A DNA stretch of 64,000 nt from Oxalobacteraceae sp. CFBP 8761 (GCA_014841595.1 JACYUE010000001.1:2034996-2098995), one strand, 5' to 3'. Positions 45,327 through 55,328 are shown, counted from the stretch's first letter. Notes: generated from the letters alone by a model not told the origin. Numbers and translations: made by a program.

Positions 45327-47315
45327 ATGAATATTCAACGTACGCTGCTCGCCAGCGCCATCCTGCTCGCCTGGAATCTGCCCGCCCACGCCCAATCCGC
45401 ACCCGGGAACGACACCCCGCAGGTGATCGTCACTGCCTCGCCATTTCGCAACAGTGAAAACGACCAGATCCTGACCCCGGCGAAGGTGCTGGCCGGGGAC
45501 GAGCTGCGCGACAAGGCGGGCAGTTCGCTCGGCGAGACGCTGTCCCAGGAGCTCGGTGTCTCCGCGTCGGCGTTCGGCGCCGGCGCATCGCGCCCCATCA
45601 TTCGCGGCCTGGAAGGTTCGCGGGTAAAAATGCTGGAAAACGGTATGTCAGTGTCGGACGTGTCGGGCCTGTCGAACGACCATGCGGTATCGGCCGAAGG
45701 CGCGGTCGCGCGCCAGATCGAGATCCTGCGTGGCCCGGCGGCGCTGCTGTATGGCTCCGGTGCGATTGGCGGCCTGGTCAATGTCGTCAACGAGCGCATC
45801 CCGACCCGGCTCGAAGCCGCGCCGACAGGCCAGGTCGAGACCCGCTACAGCACGGTCGACAATGGCAAGAATGTCTCTGGCAGCGCGGACGCCGCCAGCG
45901 GCAGGATCGCGCTGCACGTCGATGGCAACTGGCGCGACACCGACGATTACCGCATTCCGGATCGCCGGGTCCTGCAGGACCCCGACTCGGCGATGCGCCG
46001 CCTGCCGCACTCGGACACGCGTGAAAAAAATCTTGGCGCCGGCGCCTCGTGGGTCGATGGCTGGGGCTACGCCGGCGTGTCGGCGTCGCACCTGACCAAC
46101 CTGTACGGCATTCCAAGTGACGAAGGTTCGCGCATCGACCAGAAGCAGGACCGCTACGACTTCGACAGCATGCTCAGGCAGCCATTGCGGGGCATCGAAT
46201 CGCTGCGCTTCAAGGTCGGCTATACCGACTATGAGCACGCCGAGCTGGGCGAGGATGGCCCCGAGGTGATCTTCAATAACCGCTCATTGGAAACGCGGCT
46301 GGAACTCACGCACGAGGCCATTGCCGGCCTGCGCGGCACGGTCGGCGCCCAGACCGAGAACACCCACTTCTCGGCGCTCAGTGCCGAAGGCGGGCCGGAC
46401 ACCGTGCCGCTGACCCATTCGAAGACCACGGCATTGTTCATGGTGGAAGAGGGCGATGCCGGTCCGCTGCGCCTGAGCGCCGGCGCGCGCTATGAAAACG
46501 TCAAGCGCGAGCCGGTGAGCGGCAGGCAGCGCACCTTTGACCTCGGTTCCGGTTCGGTGGGCGCGGCCTGGCCGTTCATGCCGGGCTACAGCGTGGGGGC
46601 GACGCTGTCGTATGCACAGCGTGCACCTGCCATCGAAGAGCTGTACTCGGCCGGACCGCACGACGCGACTGCCACTTTCGACATCGGCAATCCCGACTTC
46701 GACAAGGAAACCTCGCGCAACGTCGAACTGACGCTGCAAAAGAACACGGGCCTCGTGCGCTGGAAAACCAACCTGTTCCGCAACAACATCGACAATTACA
46801 TCTTTGGCCGCATCGGCACCGACTTGGTCGACGAGGAAGGCAATCCGGGTGATGCATTGCGCACCCGGACCTTCGAGCAGCGCCGTGCCCGCATTCATGG
46901 TGCGGAAGCCGAGCTGACCTATAACCAGACCGGCGCCGGCTGGTCGGGCCGGCTGTTTGGCGATACCTCACGCGGCGAACTCGGTGACGGCGGTGGCAAC
47001 CTGCCGCTGCAGCCGGCAGACCGTATCGGCGCCAGCGTCGGCTACCGCGAGGGGGCATGGCGCGGCGGCCTGTCGCTTATCCATGCGCGCGGGCAGGATC
47101 GCCTGGCCGCCAACGAGCTGCAGGACACCCCGGCTTATAACCAGCTCGACGCCAACCTGTCGTACACGCAGCGCGTGCAGGGCGTCGACCTGACCTGGTT
47201 CGCTCTGGCGAAGAATCTGCTGAATGACGATATCCGTTTGTCGACTTCAGTGCTCAAGGATATCGCGCCCCTGCCTGGCAGGCGTCTCGTCGTGGGTGTC
47301 AGAACGAAGTTCTGA
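45327..47315 (+). CDS. TonB-dependent receptor, ZnuD-like (probable metal receptor)
   Basis: An outer-membrane receptor of 662 residues with a signal peptide ending LPAHAQS. The plug carries VIVTASPFRNSENDQ, then SLGETLSQELGVSASAFGAGASRPIIRGLEGSRVKMLENGM and DVSGLSNDHAVSAEGAVARQIEILRGPAALLYG. This is the wording of the ZnuD/zinc-receptor branch (the NDHAVS region is a ZnuD feature). The barrel ends GRRLVVGVRTKF. It has fewer His-rich loops than Neisseria ZnuD, so copper or another ligand cannot be excluded. It probably forms an operon with the DUF2946-like gene upstream. Confidence 0.85.
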   Translation: MNIQRTLLASAILLAWNLPAHAQSAPGNDTPQVIVTASPFRNSENDQILTPAKVLAGDELRDKAGSSLGETLSQELGVSASAFGAGASRPIIRGLEGSRVKMLENGMSVSDVSGLSNDHAVSAEGAVARQIEILRGPAALLYGSGAIGGLVNVVNERIPTRLEAAPTGQVETRYSTVDNGKNVSGSADAASGRIALHVDGNWRDTDDYRIPDRRVLQDPDSAMRRLPHSDTREKNLGAGASWVDGWGYAGVSASHLTNLYGIPSDEGSRIDQKQDRYDFDSMLRQPLRGIESLRFKVGYTDYEHAELGEDGPEVIFNNRSLETRLELTHEAIAGLRGTVGAQTENTHFSALSAEGGPDTVPLTHSKTTALFMVEEGDAGPLRLSAGARYENVKREPVSGRQRTFDLGSGSVGAAWPFMPGYSVGATLSYAQRAPAIEELYSAGPHDATATFDIGNPDFDKETSRNVELTLQKNTGLVRWKTNLFRNNIDNYIFGRIGTDLVDEEGNPGDALRTRTFEQRRARIHGAEAELTYNQTGAGWSGRLFGDTSRGELGDGGGNLPLQPADRIGASVGYREGAWRGGLSLIHARGQDRLAANELQDTPAYNQLDANLSYTQRVQGVDLTWFALAKNLLNDDIRLSTSVLKDIAPLPGRRLVVGVRTKF

Positions 47316-47687
47316 CAGACTGTCAGTACATGGCGGTGCCGGCTGCGCGCGATGCGTTGCAGTCCGGCGCCACCTTCGTTCGACCGCTATACAGGTCGCC
47401 TCAACTGGTGGCCTGTACGCCAGGATAAGCATTGCGCCTTGTTCGGGCTGCATATGGTCCTGAGCTCTTGCCGGGTGCAACGCCCGAAGTAAAGTAATTG
47501 CAATAATGCGTTAGAAGTTCACAACAAAATCACACATATTGAACACAAAAAGTGACTTTCTGTGAATTTTCATTGCTGCAACAGTTTCCTGATGGATACA
47601 ATTGCCTCAGAAAATGCGATTCGGCGCAGGCCTTGTCGCCGCTTTTTGCATTCAACAAACCACTTCAATTGTAATCCCCAGGAATTT
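47316..47687 (+). other. Control region of 372 bases before the barrel protein gene
   Basis: The first part after the receptor stop holds a short hairpin (CTGACAGACTGTCAG at about 47311-47325) without a T-run. From about 47490 to 47600 the sequence becomes clearly AT-rich, as a strong promoter region would be, and contains a candidate promoter at 47573-47602. No convincing Pho box was found. Short ORFs here are not supported. Confidence 0.5.
47573..47602 (+). promoter_or_regulatory. Candidate sigma-70 promoter of the barrel/PstS-like/MCP cluster
   Basis: TTGCTG (47573-47578) and TACAAT (47597-47602, five of six consensus bases) are separated by 18 bases, 85 bases before the start codon at 47688, within an AT-rich stretch. 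Confidence 0.5.
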
Positions 47688-48926
47688 ATGAAAACACGTA
47701 ACATCGTGGTGGCACTCGCTTTGCCATTCGCCGTCGCATCTGCCTTTGCTCAAGATAGTAACGCCGTTCGTATCAGCGGTTTCGGTACCGGCGCTCTCAC
47801 GTTTTCCGACACCGACCAGGCCGAGTTCGCCCGTTCGAACCAGTCGTCGGGTGTCAAAAAGGATCCACGCACCGGCGTCGATTCGAATCTCGGTCTGCAG
47901 GCCGACTATACCGTCAACAGCTGGTTGTCAGTCACCGGCCAGGGTCTGGTGCGCAAGGATGGCGAAGACAGCTTCGGCGCCGAACTGTCGTGGGCCTTCG
48001 TCAAGGCCAAGCTGTCGGACGACCTGAGCATCCGCGTCGGCCGCATGGCCATGCCAGCCTTCATGATTTCTGAATACCGCAATGTTGGCTACGCCAACAC
48101 CTTCCTGCGTCCGCCGCAGGAACTGTATTCGCAGATGCCGCTCAATAACATCGACGGCGCCGACATCACCTGGCAGCAGCAGTACGCCGACACGACCGTC
48201 ACGGCAACCGCCGCTTACGGCCGCAGCGAGTTCAAGACCTCGGGCGGCCCTACCGCCGAATCCCGCAACCAGTACGCGCTGAACCTGACGGCTGAACATG
48301 GTCCGTTCATCGTGCGCGTGGGCCGTAGCGGCACCAAGCTGTCGTCGGAAAGCGCGCAACTGGACGCCGCCGTGATCACGTTCAACAACACGGCTGCCGC
48401 GTTCAATGTCCCGCAAGTGGCCGACATGGGCGTGCTGCTCAACACCAAGGACCGCAAGTACACGTTCACGTCCGCTGGTCTTTCCATGGACTGGAAGAAT
48501 ATCGTTGTCCTGACCGAATACGCCAAGCGCAAGATGCCGGATTCGTTCCTGGGTTCGTCCAAGTCGTTCTACGTGATGGGCGGTTACCGCTTCGGCAAGT
48601 TCCTGCCGTACTACACCCACGCCAAGATCATGTCGAAGGGTGTGACCAACACCATTCCTGCGAACTGCCCAGCTGGTGCCTCGTTCGCATGCGCGCCAAC
48701 GCTGGCGGCGCTGTCGGGCCTGATGAACATGCTGACCACGGCCATCGATGGCACGAGCCAGACCACCGACAGCATCGGTGTGCGCTGGGACTTCACGACC
48801 TCGGCCGCGCTCAAGGTCCAGGTCGATCGCATCAAGCCGCAAGGCAACGGCCAGTTCATCAACGTCCAGCCTGGCTTCAAGGGCCCGGTGACCGTCGGCG
48901 CCGTCGCGCTTGACTTCGTGTTCTAA
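47688..48926 (+). CDS. Predicted outer-membrane porin-like beta-barrel protein
   Basis: A 412-residue exported protein from the ATG at 47688 (AGGA upstream), with signal peptide MKTRNIVVALALPFAVASAFAQ. The mature start VRISGFGTGALTFSDTDQAEF and many amphipathic strands (WLSVTGQGLVRKDG, LSIRVGRMAMPAFM, IVVLTEYAKR, YVMGGYRFGKFLPYYTH) indicate a 14-18-strand barrel. It ends in VALDFVF, a Bam-type C-terminus. It resembles substrate-specific porins only in general form. It is followed after 10 bases by the mini PstS-like gene and then a chemoreceptor, which suggests nutrient sensing. Confidence 0.82.
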   Translation: MKTRNIVVALALPFAVASAFAQDSNAVRISGFGTGALTFSDTDQAEFARSNQSSGVKKDPRTGVDSNLGLQADYTVNSWLSVTGQGLVRKDGEDSFGAELSWAFVKAKLSDDLSIRVGRMAMPAFMISEYRNVGYANTFLRPPQELYSQMPLNNIDGADITWQQQYADTTVTATAAYGRSEFKTSGGPTAESRNQYALNLTAEHGPFIVRVGRSGTKLSSESAQLDAAVITFNNTAAAFNVPQVADMGVLLNTKDRKYTFTSAGLSMDWKNIVVLTEYAKRKMPDSFLGSSKSFYVMGGYRFGKFLPYYTHAKIMSKGVTNTIPANCPAGASFACAPTLAALSGLMNMLTTAIDGTSQTTDSIGVRWDFTTSAALKVQVDRIKPQGNGQFINVQPGFKGPVTVGAVALDFVF

Positions 48927-48936
48927 GGATTTACCA

Positions 48937-49344
48937 ATGAATCAATTGTTTAAAGCAAGCGTGATCCTGAGCGCATTGTTGCTAGCGCTGCCAGCCACTG
49001 CCGAAGTCGTCGTCGTCGTCAATGCGAAAGCCGCCGAGTCGTCGCTGACCAAGGACCAGGTGTCCCAGTTCTTCCTGGGTAAATCGACCGCCATGACCCC
49101 GGTCGACCAGGCGGAAAATGCGCCGGCGCGCGCCGAGTTCTACAAGAAGGTCACGGACAAGGATCCATCGCAGATCAAGGCACTCTGGTCGAAGCTGGTC
49201 TTCACCGGCAAGGCCACGATGCCGAAGGAAGTCGGCGACAACGCCGGCGTCAAGAAAGCCGTTGCAGCCGACCCGAAAGCGATTGGCTATATCGACAAGA
49301 GCGCGGTCGACGCGTCGGTCAAAGTGGTCTATTCCGGTTCCTGA
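48937..49344 (+). CDS. Short periplasmic PstS-like (PBP-fold) protein
   Basis: A 135-residue exported protein with signal peptide NQLFKASVILSALLLALPATA. The mature part, VVVVNAKAAESSLTKDQVSQFFLGKSTAMTPVD and FYKKVTDKDPSQIKALWSKLVFTGKAT, ends AVAADPKAIGYIDKSAVD. This matches one lobe of phosphate-type substrate-binding proteins (~300 residues normally), so it is a single-domain family member rather than a broken gene: its ends are clean and the signal is intact. It is co-directional with the barrel gene (10-base gap) and precedes a chemoreceptor. It may present a ligand to that receptor. Confidence 0.83.
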   Translation: MNQLFKASVILSALLLALPATAEVVVVVNAKAAESSLTKDQVSQFFLGKSTAMTPVDQAENAPARAEFYKKVTDKDPSQIKALWSKLVFTGKATMPKEVGDNAGVKKAVAADPKAIGYIDKSAVDASVKVVYSGS

Positions 49345-49358
49345 TCATTTATCGGTAC

Positions 49359-49382
49359 CCCGCCGCGCGTGCGGCGGGTTTT
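49359..49382 (+). terminator. Rho-independent terminator between the PstS-like gene and the MCP gene
   Basis: A perfect 8-bp stem CCCGCCGC/GCGGCGGG (49359-49366 with 49371-49378, loop GCGT) is followed by TTTT. It lies 14 bases past the PstS-like stop and only 19 bases before the chemoreceptor start codon. Confidence 0.85.
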
Positions 49383-49401
49383 GACTTCAGGAGCAGGCAG
49401 C

Positions 49402-50973
49402 ATGAGCATCAAACGCAGGATCTGGGCACTGCCGATCATCTCGGCCATCATTTTTACCCTCGGGGTCGCCGTCAGTGCCGGCATCGCCAACAAGGCGCTC
49501 ACGTCGATCCACACGACTGAAAGCGTGGATTACCCGGCGCTCGACATCAGCAAGGAACTGGCGGGCGACATCGAGGCGGTCACCAATGGCTTGCGCGACG
49601 CCGTCAGCGAAGGCGACAAGGCGCGCCTGACGCAGGTTGGCGAACAGGCCAACAAGGTGCGGGCCAAGCTGGCCAGCTTCGGCAAGATCGACGGGATGGG
49701 GCCAACCGGCGAGCGCCTCAGCAAAGAATTCGAACAGTATTATGCACCGGCGGTTTCGGCGGCCAGGATCATGCTCGACATGGAGCAAGGCGATCCGCAG
49801 GCGGTCGTGACGCGCATGCAGTCGACGCTTGCGACACTCAATACCGACGTCGCCAAGGTCAATGAACAAGCGCAGCAGCAATTCAAGGCTGGCATCACGC
49901 GCAGCGAAACCAGCGTGACGAATGTCCTGACGGTTACCATTGTCACCGGCCTGATCGTGATTGCCGTGCTGATCGCGGTGTCGTGGTTCATGGTGCGCAC
50001 GATCTGGCAGCAACTGGGCGGCGAACCCGAATATGCGCGCGACATTGCCCGCATGGTCGCCGACGGCAACCTGTCGATGGCAATCCGCATCGAGCCGGGC
50101 GATAACAGCAGCCTGCTGGCCGCGCTGTCCGACATGCGCGATCGCCTGGCCAATATGGTCGCCGGCATCAAGACGTCGGCCGACACGATCGCGTCGGCCA
50201 GTGGCGATATCGCCAGCGGCAATGCCGACCTGGCCAGCCGCACCGAACTCCAGGCTGGTCGCCTCGAGAACACGACGCGTGCGATGGAAGCCTTGACCGA
50301 TACCGTGCGCGCCAATGCCGCCAATGCCAATCAGGCGAAGGACCTGGTGGTCTCGGCCAGCGACATCGCCACGCGCGGCGGCGAAGTGGTGGGCAATGTG
50401 GTGTTGACCATGAGCGCCATTAACACGTCAGCCACCAAGATCGTCGAGATTATTTCGGTGATCGACGGCATCGCGTTCCAGACCAATATCCTGGCGCTGA
50501 ACGCCGCAGTCGAGGCAGCCCGAGCAGGCGAACAGGGCCGTGGTTTCGCGGTCGTGGCGTCTGAAGTGCGCAACCTGGCGCAGCGCAGCGCCACTGCCGC
50601 CAAGGAAATCAAGGAATTGATCGGCGACTCAGTGTCCAAGGTCGATGCCGGCAGCGCGCTGGTCGATCAGGCCGGTAGCACGATGGAACAGATCGTCGCT
50701 GCGGTGCGCCGCGTGCAGACGATCATGGGCGACATCAGCGACGCCGGTCAGCGCCAGAGCGAAGGCATCGAGCAGATTGGCCTGGCGATCAGCGACATGG
50801 ACCAGATGACGCAGCAGAACTCGGCGCTGGTCGAGGAAGCTTCGGCAGCTGCGACGTCGCTGACGGATCAGACGGCGCAGTTGTCGGAGGCGCTGGCGGT
50901 GTTCAAGCTGGATCACACTGCCGGGCCGCTGGCGGTCAAGGGTGGCCGCGCGGCGCCGCTGGCGCTGGCATAG
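49402..50973 (+). CDS. Methyl-accepting chemotaxis protein (cluster-linked)
   Basis: A chemoreceptor of 523 residues from [11 protein letters not shown] at 49402 (GGAG 9 bases upstream). The first helix is [22 protein letters not shown], the periplasmic region is about 160 residues, and the second helix is [44 protein letters not shown] marks the HAMP region. The tip [38 protein letters not shown] is standard. The tail PLALA lacks a methylation-enzyme pentapeptide. It follows the barrel and PstS-like genes, but a strong terminator sits just before it, so its expression must involve read-through or an upstream promoter inside the neighbour. Confidence 0.94.
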   Translation: MSIKRRIWALPIISAIIFTLGVAVSAGIANKALTSIHTTESVDYPALDISKELAGDIEAVTNGLRDAVSEGDKARLTQVGEQANKVRAKLASFGKIDGMGPTGERLSKEFEQYYAPAVSAARIMLDMEQGDPQAVVTRMQSTLATLNTDVAKVNEQAQQQFKAGITRSETSVTNVLTVTIVTGLIVIAVLIAVSWFMVRTIWQQLGGEPEYARDIARMVADGNLSMAIRIEPGDNSSLLAALSDMRDRLANMVAGIKTSADTIASASGDIASGNADLASRTELQAGRLENTTRAMEALTDTVRANAANANQAKDLVVSASDIATRGGEVVGNVVLTMSAINTSATKIVEIISVIDGIAFQTNILALNAAVEAARAGEQGRGFAVVASEVRNLAQRSATAAKEIKELIGDSVSKVDAGSALVDQAGSTMEQIVAAVRRVQTIMGDISDAGQRQSEGIEQIGLAISDMDQMTQQNSALVEEASAAATSLTDQTAQLSEALAVFKLDHTAGPLAVKGGRAAPLALA

Positions 50974-51031
50974 GAGTAGGCGCGTGGACGGCTATGCCGT
51001 CCACCCTACGAATATGCAATGACCGCGACGG

Positions 51032-52210
51032 TCAGAACGCTGCAATGCCGGTCTGTGCGCGGCCGAGAATCAGCGCATGGATGTCATGCGTGCCCTCGTA
51101 GGTGTTGACCACTTCCAGATTGACCATGTGGCGGATGATGCCAAATTCATCCGAGATTCCATTACCACCCAGCATGTCGCGCGCGACGCGGGCAATGTCG
51201 AGCGACTTGCCGCACGAGTTGCGCTTCATGATCGACGTGATTTCCGGCGCCGCCGTGCCTTCGTCCTTCATCCGGCCCAGGCGCAGGCAGCCCTGCAGGC
51301 CGAGCGTGATCTCGGTCTGCATGTCGGCCAGCTTCTTTTGCACCAGCTGGTTTGCCGCCAGCGGTTTGCCGAACTGCTGGCGGTCCATCGTGTACTGGCG
51401 CGCCGTGTGCCAGCAATCTTCCGCCGCACCCAGTGCGCCCCAGGCGATGCCGTAGCGGGCCGAATTCAGGCAGGTGAACGGGCCTTTCAGGCCACGCACG
51501 TCCGGGAATGCGTTTTCTTCCGGGCAGAACACATTGTCCATGACGATTTCGCCAGTGACCGACGCGCGCAGGCCGAACTTGCCGTGGATCGCCGGGGCCG
51601 ACAAACCTTTCCAGCCTTTTTCCAGCACGAAGCCACGGATCGCGCCTTCGTCATCCTTGGCCCACACGACAAACACGTCGGCCACAGGCGAATTGGTAAT
51701 CCACATTTTCGCGCCAGAGAGGCTGTAGCCACCCTCGACCTTGCGGGCGCGGGAAATCATCGCGCCGGGGTCGGAGCCGTGGTTCGGTTCGGTCAAGCCG
51801 AAGCAGCCGATCCATTCGCCGGTGGCCAATTTGGGCAGGTATTTCTGCTTGGTCGCTTCATTGCCGAATTCGAAGATCGGCACCATGACGAGCGACGACT
51901 GCACGCTCATCATCGAGCGGTAGCCCGAATCGACGCGCTCGACTTCACGCGCGATCAGGCCGTAGGCGACGTAGTTCAGCGCCGGGCCACCGTATTGTTC
52001 CGGAATGGTCGGGCCGAGCAGGCCCAGTTCACCCATCTCGCGGAAAATCGACACATCCATCGACTCATGGCGGAACGCTTCAAGTACGCGCGGGCGCAGC
52101 TTGTCCTGGCAATAGGCAGCGCTGGCGTCGCGCACCATGCGCTCTTCGTCCGTGAGCTGGCTGTTGATCAACAGTGGGTCATCCCAGTGGAAAGCGGCTT
52201 TGCTTGTCAT
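51032..52210 (-). CDS. gcdH: Glutaryl-CoA dehydrogenase
   Basis: FAD-dependent enzyme oxidising and decarboxylating glutaryl-CoA to crotonyl-CoA, passing electrons to ETF. It has 392 residues, as in known GcdH. The catalytic base is Glu372 in [21 protein letters not shown]-binding segments [16 protein letters not shown] and [17 protein letters not shown] are present, and [20 protein letters not shown] and the C-terminus QTGIAAF match the family closely. It is the last gene of the minus-strand run liv-etfQO-gcdH, 25 bases after the ETF-QO gene, which supplies its electron exit. Confidence 0.94.
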   Translation of the reverse strand: MTSKAAFHWDDPLLINSQLTDEERMVRDASAAYCQDKLRPRVLEAFRHESMDVSIFREMGELGLLGPTIPEQYGGPALNYVAYGLIAREVERVDSGYRSMMSVQSSLVMVPIFEFGNEATKQKYLPKLATGEWIGCFGLTEPNHGSDPGAMISRARKVEGGYSLSGAKMWITNSPVADVFVVWAKDDEGAIRGFVLEKGWKGLSAPAIHGKFGLRASVTGEIVMDNVFCPEENAFPDVRGLKGPFTCLNSARYGIAWGALGAAEDCWHTARQYTMDRQQFGKPLAANQLVQKKLADMQTEITLGLQGCLRLGRMKDEGTAAPEITSIMKRNSCGKSLDIARVARDMLGGNGISDEFGIIRHMVNLEVVNTYEGTHDIHALILGRAQTGIAAF

Positions 52211-52235
52211 GATGGTCTCTTCTCTAAAATGGTCT

Positions 52236-53900
52236 TTACATATTCGGATAGTTCGGGCCGCCGCCGCCTTCGGGCGTCACCCAGACGATGTTCTGGGTCG
52301 GGTCCTTGATGTCGCAGGTCTTGCAGTGCACGCAGTTCTGGGCATTGATCTGCAGGCGGTCGCCCCCGTCTTCGCGCTTCACGTATTCGTAGACCCCGGC
52401 CGGACAGTAACGCTGCTCGGGGCCCGCGTATTTCGCCAGATTCACTTCCACGGGCACGCTCGGGTCCTTCAGCGTCAGGTGAATTGGTTCGTCTTCGCGG
52501 TGGTTGGTGTTCGAGATGAACACCGACGACAATTTATCAAACGTCAGCTTGCCATCCGGCTTCGGATAGACGATCGGCTTGAACTGCGCCGCCGGCTTCA
52601 GGCATTCATGGTCGGCGTGCTTGTGGTGCAGCGTCCATGGCGCCTTGCCGCGGAAGACGATCTGGTCGATGCCCGTCATGATCGTGCCCAGCACCAGGCC
52701 CTTGCTCATCCAGGGTTTGAAGTTGCGCGCCACGTGCAGCTCTTCGTGCAGCCATGATTGTTCAAATGCCGCCGGGAAGCTCGTCAGCTCGTCGCTCTTG
52801 CGGCCCTCGCTCAGCGCGGCAAACGCCGCCTCGGCCGCCAGCATGCCGGTCTTGATCGCTGCGTGGCTGCCCTTGATGCGGCTGGTGTTCAGGAAGCCCG
52901 CATCGCAGCCGATCAGCGCGCCGCCCGGGAATACCGTTTTAGGCAGCGATTGCAGGCCGCCTGCGGTAATCGAACGCGCGCCGTACGAGATGCGCTTGCC
53001 GCCTTCGAAGAAACCGCGGATGGCCGGGTGCGTTTTATAGCGCTGGAATTCTTCGTACGGCGACAGATACGGATTCTGGTACGACAACCCGACCACATAG
53101 CCGACTGCAACCTGGTTGTTCTCCAGGTGGTACAGGAACGAGCCGCCATACGTGTCGTTCGGCAGCGGCCAGCCGGCCGTGTGGATCACCAGGCCCGGCT
53201 GGTGCTTGGCCGGATCGATTTCCCACAGTTCCTTGATGCCGATACCGTAGGTCTGCGGATCTTTGCCCTTGTTCAGTTCGTACTTGGCCATCAGCTGGCG
53301 GCCCAGGTGGCCGCGCGAGCCTTCGGCGAAGAACGTGTATTTCGCATGCAGCTCCATGCCCAGCTGGAATTCGGGACCCGGCTCGCCATCGCGTTTCATC
53401 CCCATATTGCCGGTGGCGACGCCCTTGACCGAGCCATCTTCGTGGTACAGGATTTCAGCAGCCGGAAAGCCCGGGAAGATTTCCACGCCCAGCGCCTCGG
53501 CTTGCTGGCCCAGCCAGCGCACCACATTGGCCAGCGAAATCACGTAGTTGCCGTGATTGGCCAGTGCCGGCGGAATGGCAAAGGCCGGGGTCGCATACGA
53601 TTTGGTTTCGCTCAGGAACAGGACGCGGTCTTCAGTCACGGCCGTATTGAGGGGCGCGCCTTGTGCTTTCCAGTCAGGTATGAGCTCATTCATCGCGCGC
53701 GGGTCCATCACCGCGCCGGACAGGATGTGGGCACCCAGCTCGCCGCCTTTTTCCAGCACGCAGACCGTGACTTCCTGGCCGTTCTCAGCAGCCAGCTGTT
53801 TCAGGCGGATCGCCGCCGATAGGCCGGCCGGGCCGCCGCCGACGACCACGATGTCGTATTCCATCGCCTCGCGTGGGCCGTATTGTTCAGTCAGATTCAT
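52236..53900 (-). CDS. Electron transfer flavoprotein-ubiquinone oxidoreductase
   Basis: Membrane-bound ETF-QO of 554 residues that moves electrons from reduced ETF to ubiquinone. The FAD motif GGGPAG is at 21-26. The 4Fe-4S ligands are Cys499 (CPAGVYEYV) and Cys523, Cys526 and Cys529 ([10 protein letters not shown]). The C-terminal [22 protein letters not shown] is nearly invariant in the family. The ATG overlaps the livF stop by 4 bases, so it is translationally coupled to the ABC importer. It is followed by gcdH, a direct user of this electron path. etfAB is not in the window. Confidence 0.96.
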   Translation of the reverse strand: MNLTEQYGPREAMEYDIVVVGGGPAGLSAAIRLKQLAAENGQEVTVCVLEKGGELGAHILSGAVMDPRAMNELIPDWKAQGAPLNTAVTEDRVLFLSETKSYATPAFAIPPALANHGNYVISLANVVRWLGQQAEALGVEIFPGFPAAEILYHEDGSVKGVATGNMGMKRDGEPGPEFQLGMELHAKYTFFAEGSRGHLGRQLMAKYELNKGKDPQTYGIGIKELWEIDPAKHQPGLVIHTAGWPLPNDTYGGSFLYHLENNQVAVGYVVGLSYQNPYLSPYEEFQRYKTHPAIRGFFEGGKRISYGARSITAGGLQSLPKTVFPGGALIGCDAGFLNTSRIKGSHAAIKTGMLAAEAAFAALSEGRKSDELTSFPAAFEQSWLHEELHVARNFKPWMSKGLVLGTIMTGIDQIVFRGKAPWTLHHKHADHECLKPAAQFKPIVYPKPDGKLTFDKLSSVFISNTNHREDEPIHLTLKDPSVPVEVNLAKYAGPEQRYCPAGVYEYVKREDGGDRLQINAQNCVHCKTCDIKDPTQNIVWVTPEGGGGPNYPNM

Positions 53901-54616
53901 GCCGTGGCCCCGGTCTCGCGCGAAAAATACAGCCCGTGCAGATGCTCGAGACTGACTTCGCTCGCCGCCTGCGACAGCACCACTTTACCGCTTTGCATCA
54001 GGTAGACGTGGTCGGCCACGCCCACCGCGCGGTGCGTGTTCTGCTCGACCAGGATCATCGTGCGGCCATCGTCCTTGAGTCGTTTGAGGATCGCGAACAG
54101 CTCGTTGACCATCACCGGCGCCAGGCCCAGCGACGGCTCATCGATGATCAGGACCTTCGGGTCGCTCATCAGGCCGCGCGCCATGGCCAGCATCTGCGCC
54201 TCGCCACCCGACAGCGAACCGGCCATCTGGCGACGCCGCTCGCGCAGGCGCGGGAACATCTCGAACGAGCGCTCCAGGTTGTGCGCCGCGTGCGCGCGGT
54301 GCTGCGGCGCAAAAGCGCCCATCATCAGGTTTTCCTCGACCGTCATGTCGCGAAACACCATGCGGCCTTCGGGAATCATCGCCATCGACACCTTGTGCAT
54401 GTCCCAGGTCGGCGTGCCGTTGAGCGGCTTGCCGTCGAGCGTGATGGTGCCTTGCGACACGGGGATCAGCCCCATCATGGCGCGCAGCAGCGTGGTCTTG
54501 CCGGCGCCGTTCTGGCCGATGATGGTGGTCAGTTTGCCCGGTGCGATGCTGAGCGACAAATCCCACAGCACATTGATCGCGCCATAACCAGCGCGCACGT
54601 TCTGGATTTCAAGCAT
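53897..54616 (-). CDS. livF: Branched-chain-type ABC transporter ATP-binding protein LivF
   Basis: The second ATPase of a HAAT-type importer, 239 residues from MLEIQNVRAGYG at 54616. Walker A GQNGAGKTT is at 34-42, the signature LSGGE at 135-139 and Walker B VLIIDE at 155-160. PEGRMVFRDMTVEENLMMG is a LivF feature. It overlaps livG by 8 bases upstream and ETF-QO by 4 bases downstream. In this context the substrate is more likely an acid feeding beta-oxidation than leucine. Confidence 0.94.
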   Translation of the reverse strand: MLEIQNVRAGYGAINVLWDLSLSIAPGKLTTIIGQNGAGKTTLLRAMMGLIPVSQGTITLDGKPLNGTPTWDMHKVSMAMIPEGRMVFRDMTVEENLMMGAFAPQHRAHAAHNLERSFEMFPRLRERRRQMAGSLSGGEAQMLAMARGLMSDPKVLIIDEPSLGLAPVMVNELFAILKRLKDDGRTMILVEQNTHRAVGVADHVYLMQSGKVVLSQAASEVSLEHLHGLYFSRETGATA

Positions 54617-55328
54617 GGTCGACCTCGCCTCCGGTATAGCTCTTGATGACGGCCGGGTTGTTGAAGACCTCGGCCGGCGTGCCTTCGGCAATCATGCCGC
54701 CGAAGTTCAGCACCGCCACCCGCTGGCACAGATTGCTGATGGTTTCGATGTCATGCTCGATGATCAGAATGCCGACCGAGAATTTGGCATGCAGGTCCTT
54801 GAGCATGTTCATGAAGTTGCGCTTGCCACTGGTTTCCAGGCCCGCCAGCACTTCGTCGAGCAGCAGCAGTTTTGGGTTGGTGGAGAGCGCCTTGGCCACT
54901 TCGAGCGCCTTCAGTTCGGTCAGCGCCAGGCCGCTCGATGCATCACGCCCGGCCTTGGCAGCCAGGTTGGTGAAGTCCAGGATCTCGTCGATGCGGCGCT
55001 GGTCGACCGAACCGGTGCCGAAGCGCTGCGCGACTTCCAGGTTCTGGCGCACGGTCAGCTCGTGCATCGGCTGCGGGATCTGGAAGGTACGGCCGATGCC
55101 CATGCGGGCACGCTGGTACATCGGCGCCTTGAGCACATCGGCGTCATTGAACAGGATGCGGCCCGTAGTCGGGCGCACCAGCCCCGAAATCGCATTGAAG
55201 AGTGTGGTCTTGCCGGCGCCATTGGCGCCGACCAGGCCCACCAGGTCCCCCGTGCCGACCGCCAGCGTGACATCGTTGACCGCCGTGAGGCCGCCGAAGC
55301 GGACGGTGACGTTTTCAAGTTGCAGCAT
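54609..55328 (-). CDS. livG: Branched-chain-type ABC transporter ATP-binding protein LivG
   Basis: The first ATPase of the importer, 239 residues. Walker A GANGAGKTT is at 34-42, and the Walker B region is LLLLDEVLAGLE. The signature segment reads LALTELKALEVAKAL, a variant of the usual LSxGQQR that is common in one LivG branch. The segment ARMGIGRTFQIPQPMHELTVRQN follows the family pattern. It overlaps livM by 14 bases and livF by 8 bases, showing tight coupling. Confidence 0.93.
   Translation of the reverse strand: MLQLENVTVRFGGLTAVNDVTLAVGTGDLVGLVGANGAGKTTLFNAISGLVRPTTGRILFNDADVLKAPMYQRARMGIGRTFQIPQPMHELTVRQNLEVAQRFGTGSVDQRRIDEILDFTNLAAKAGRDASSGLALTELKALEVAKALSTNPKLLLLDEVLAGLETSGKRNFMNMLKDLHAKFSVGILIIEHDIETISNLCQRVAVLNFGGMIAEGTPAEVFNNPAVIKSYTGGEVDHA

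Noticed and set aside
47540..47590. Pho box before the barrel/PstS-like/MCP cluster
   Set aside because: CTGTGAA and a weak second repeat are present, but the spacing and second half do not fit CTGTCAT direct repeats well enough.
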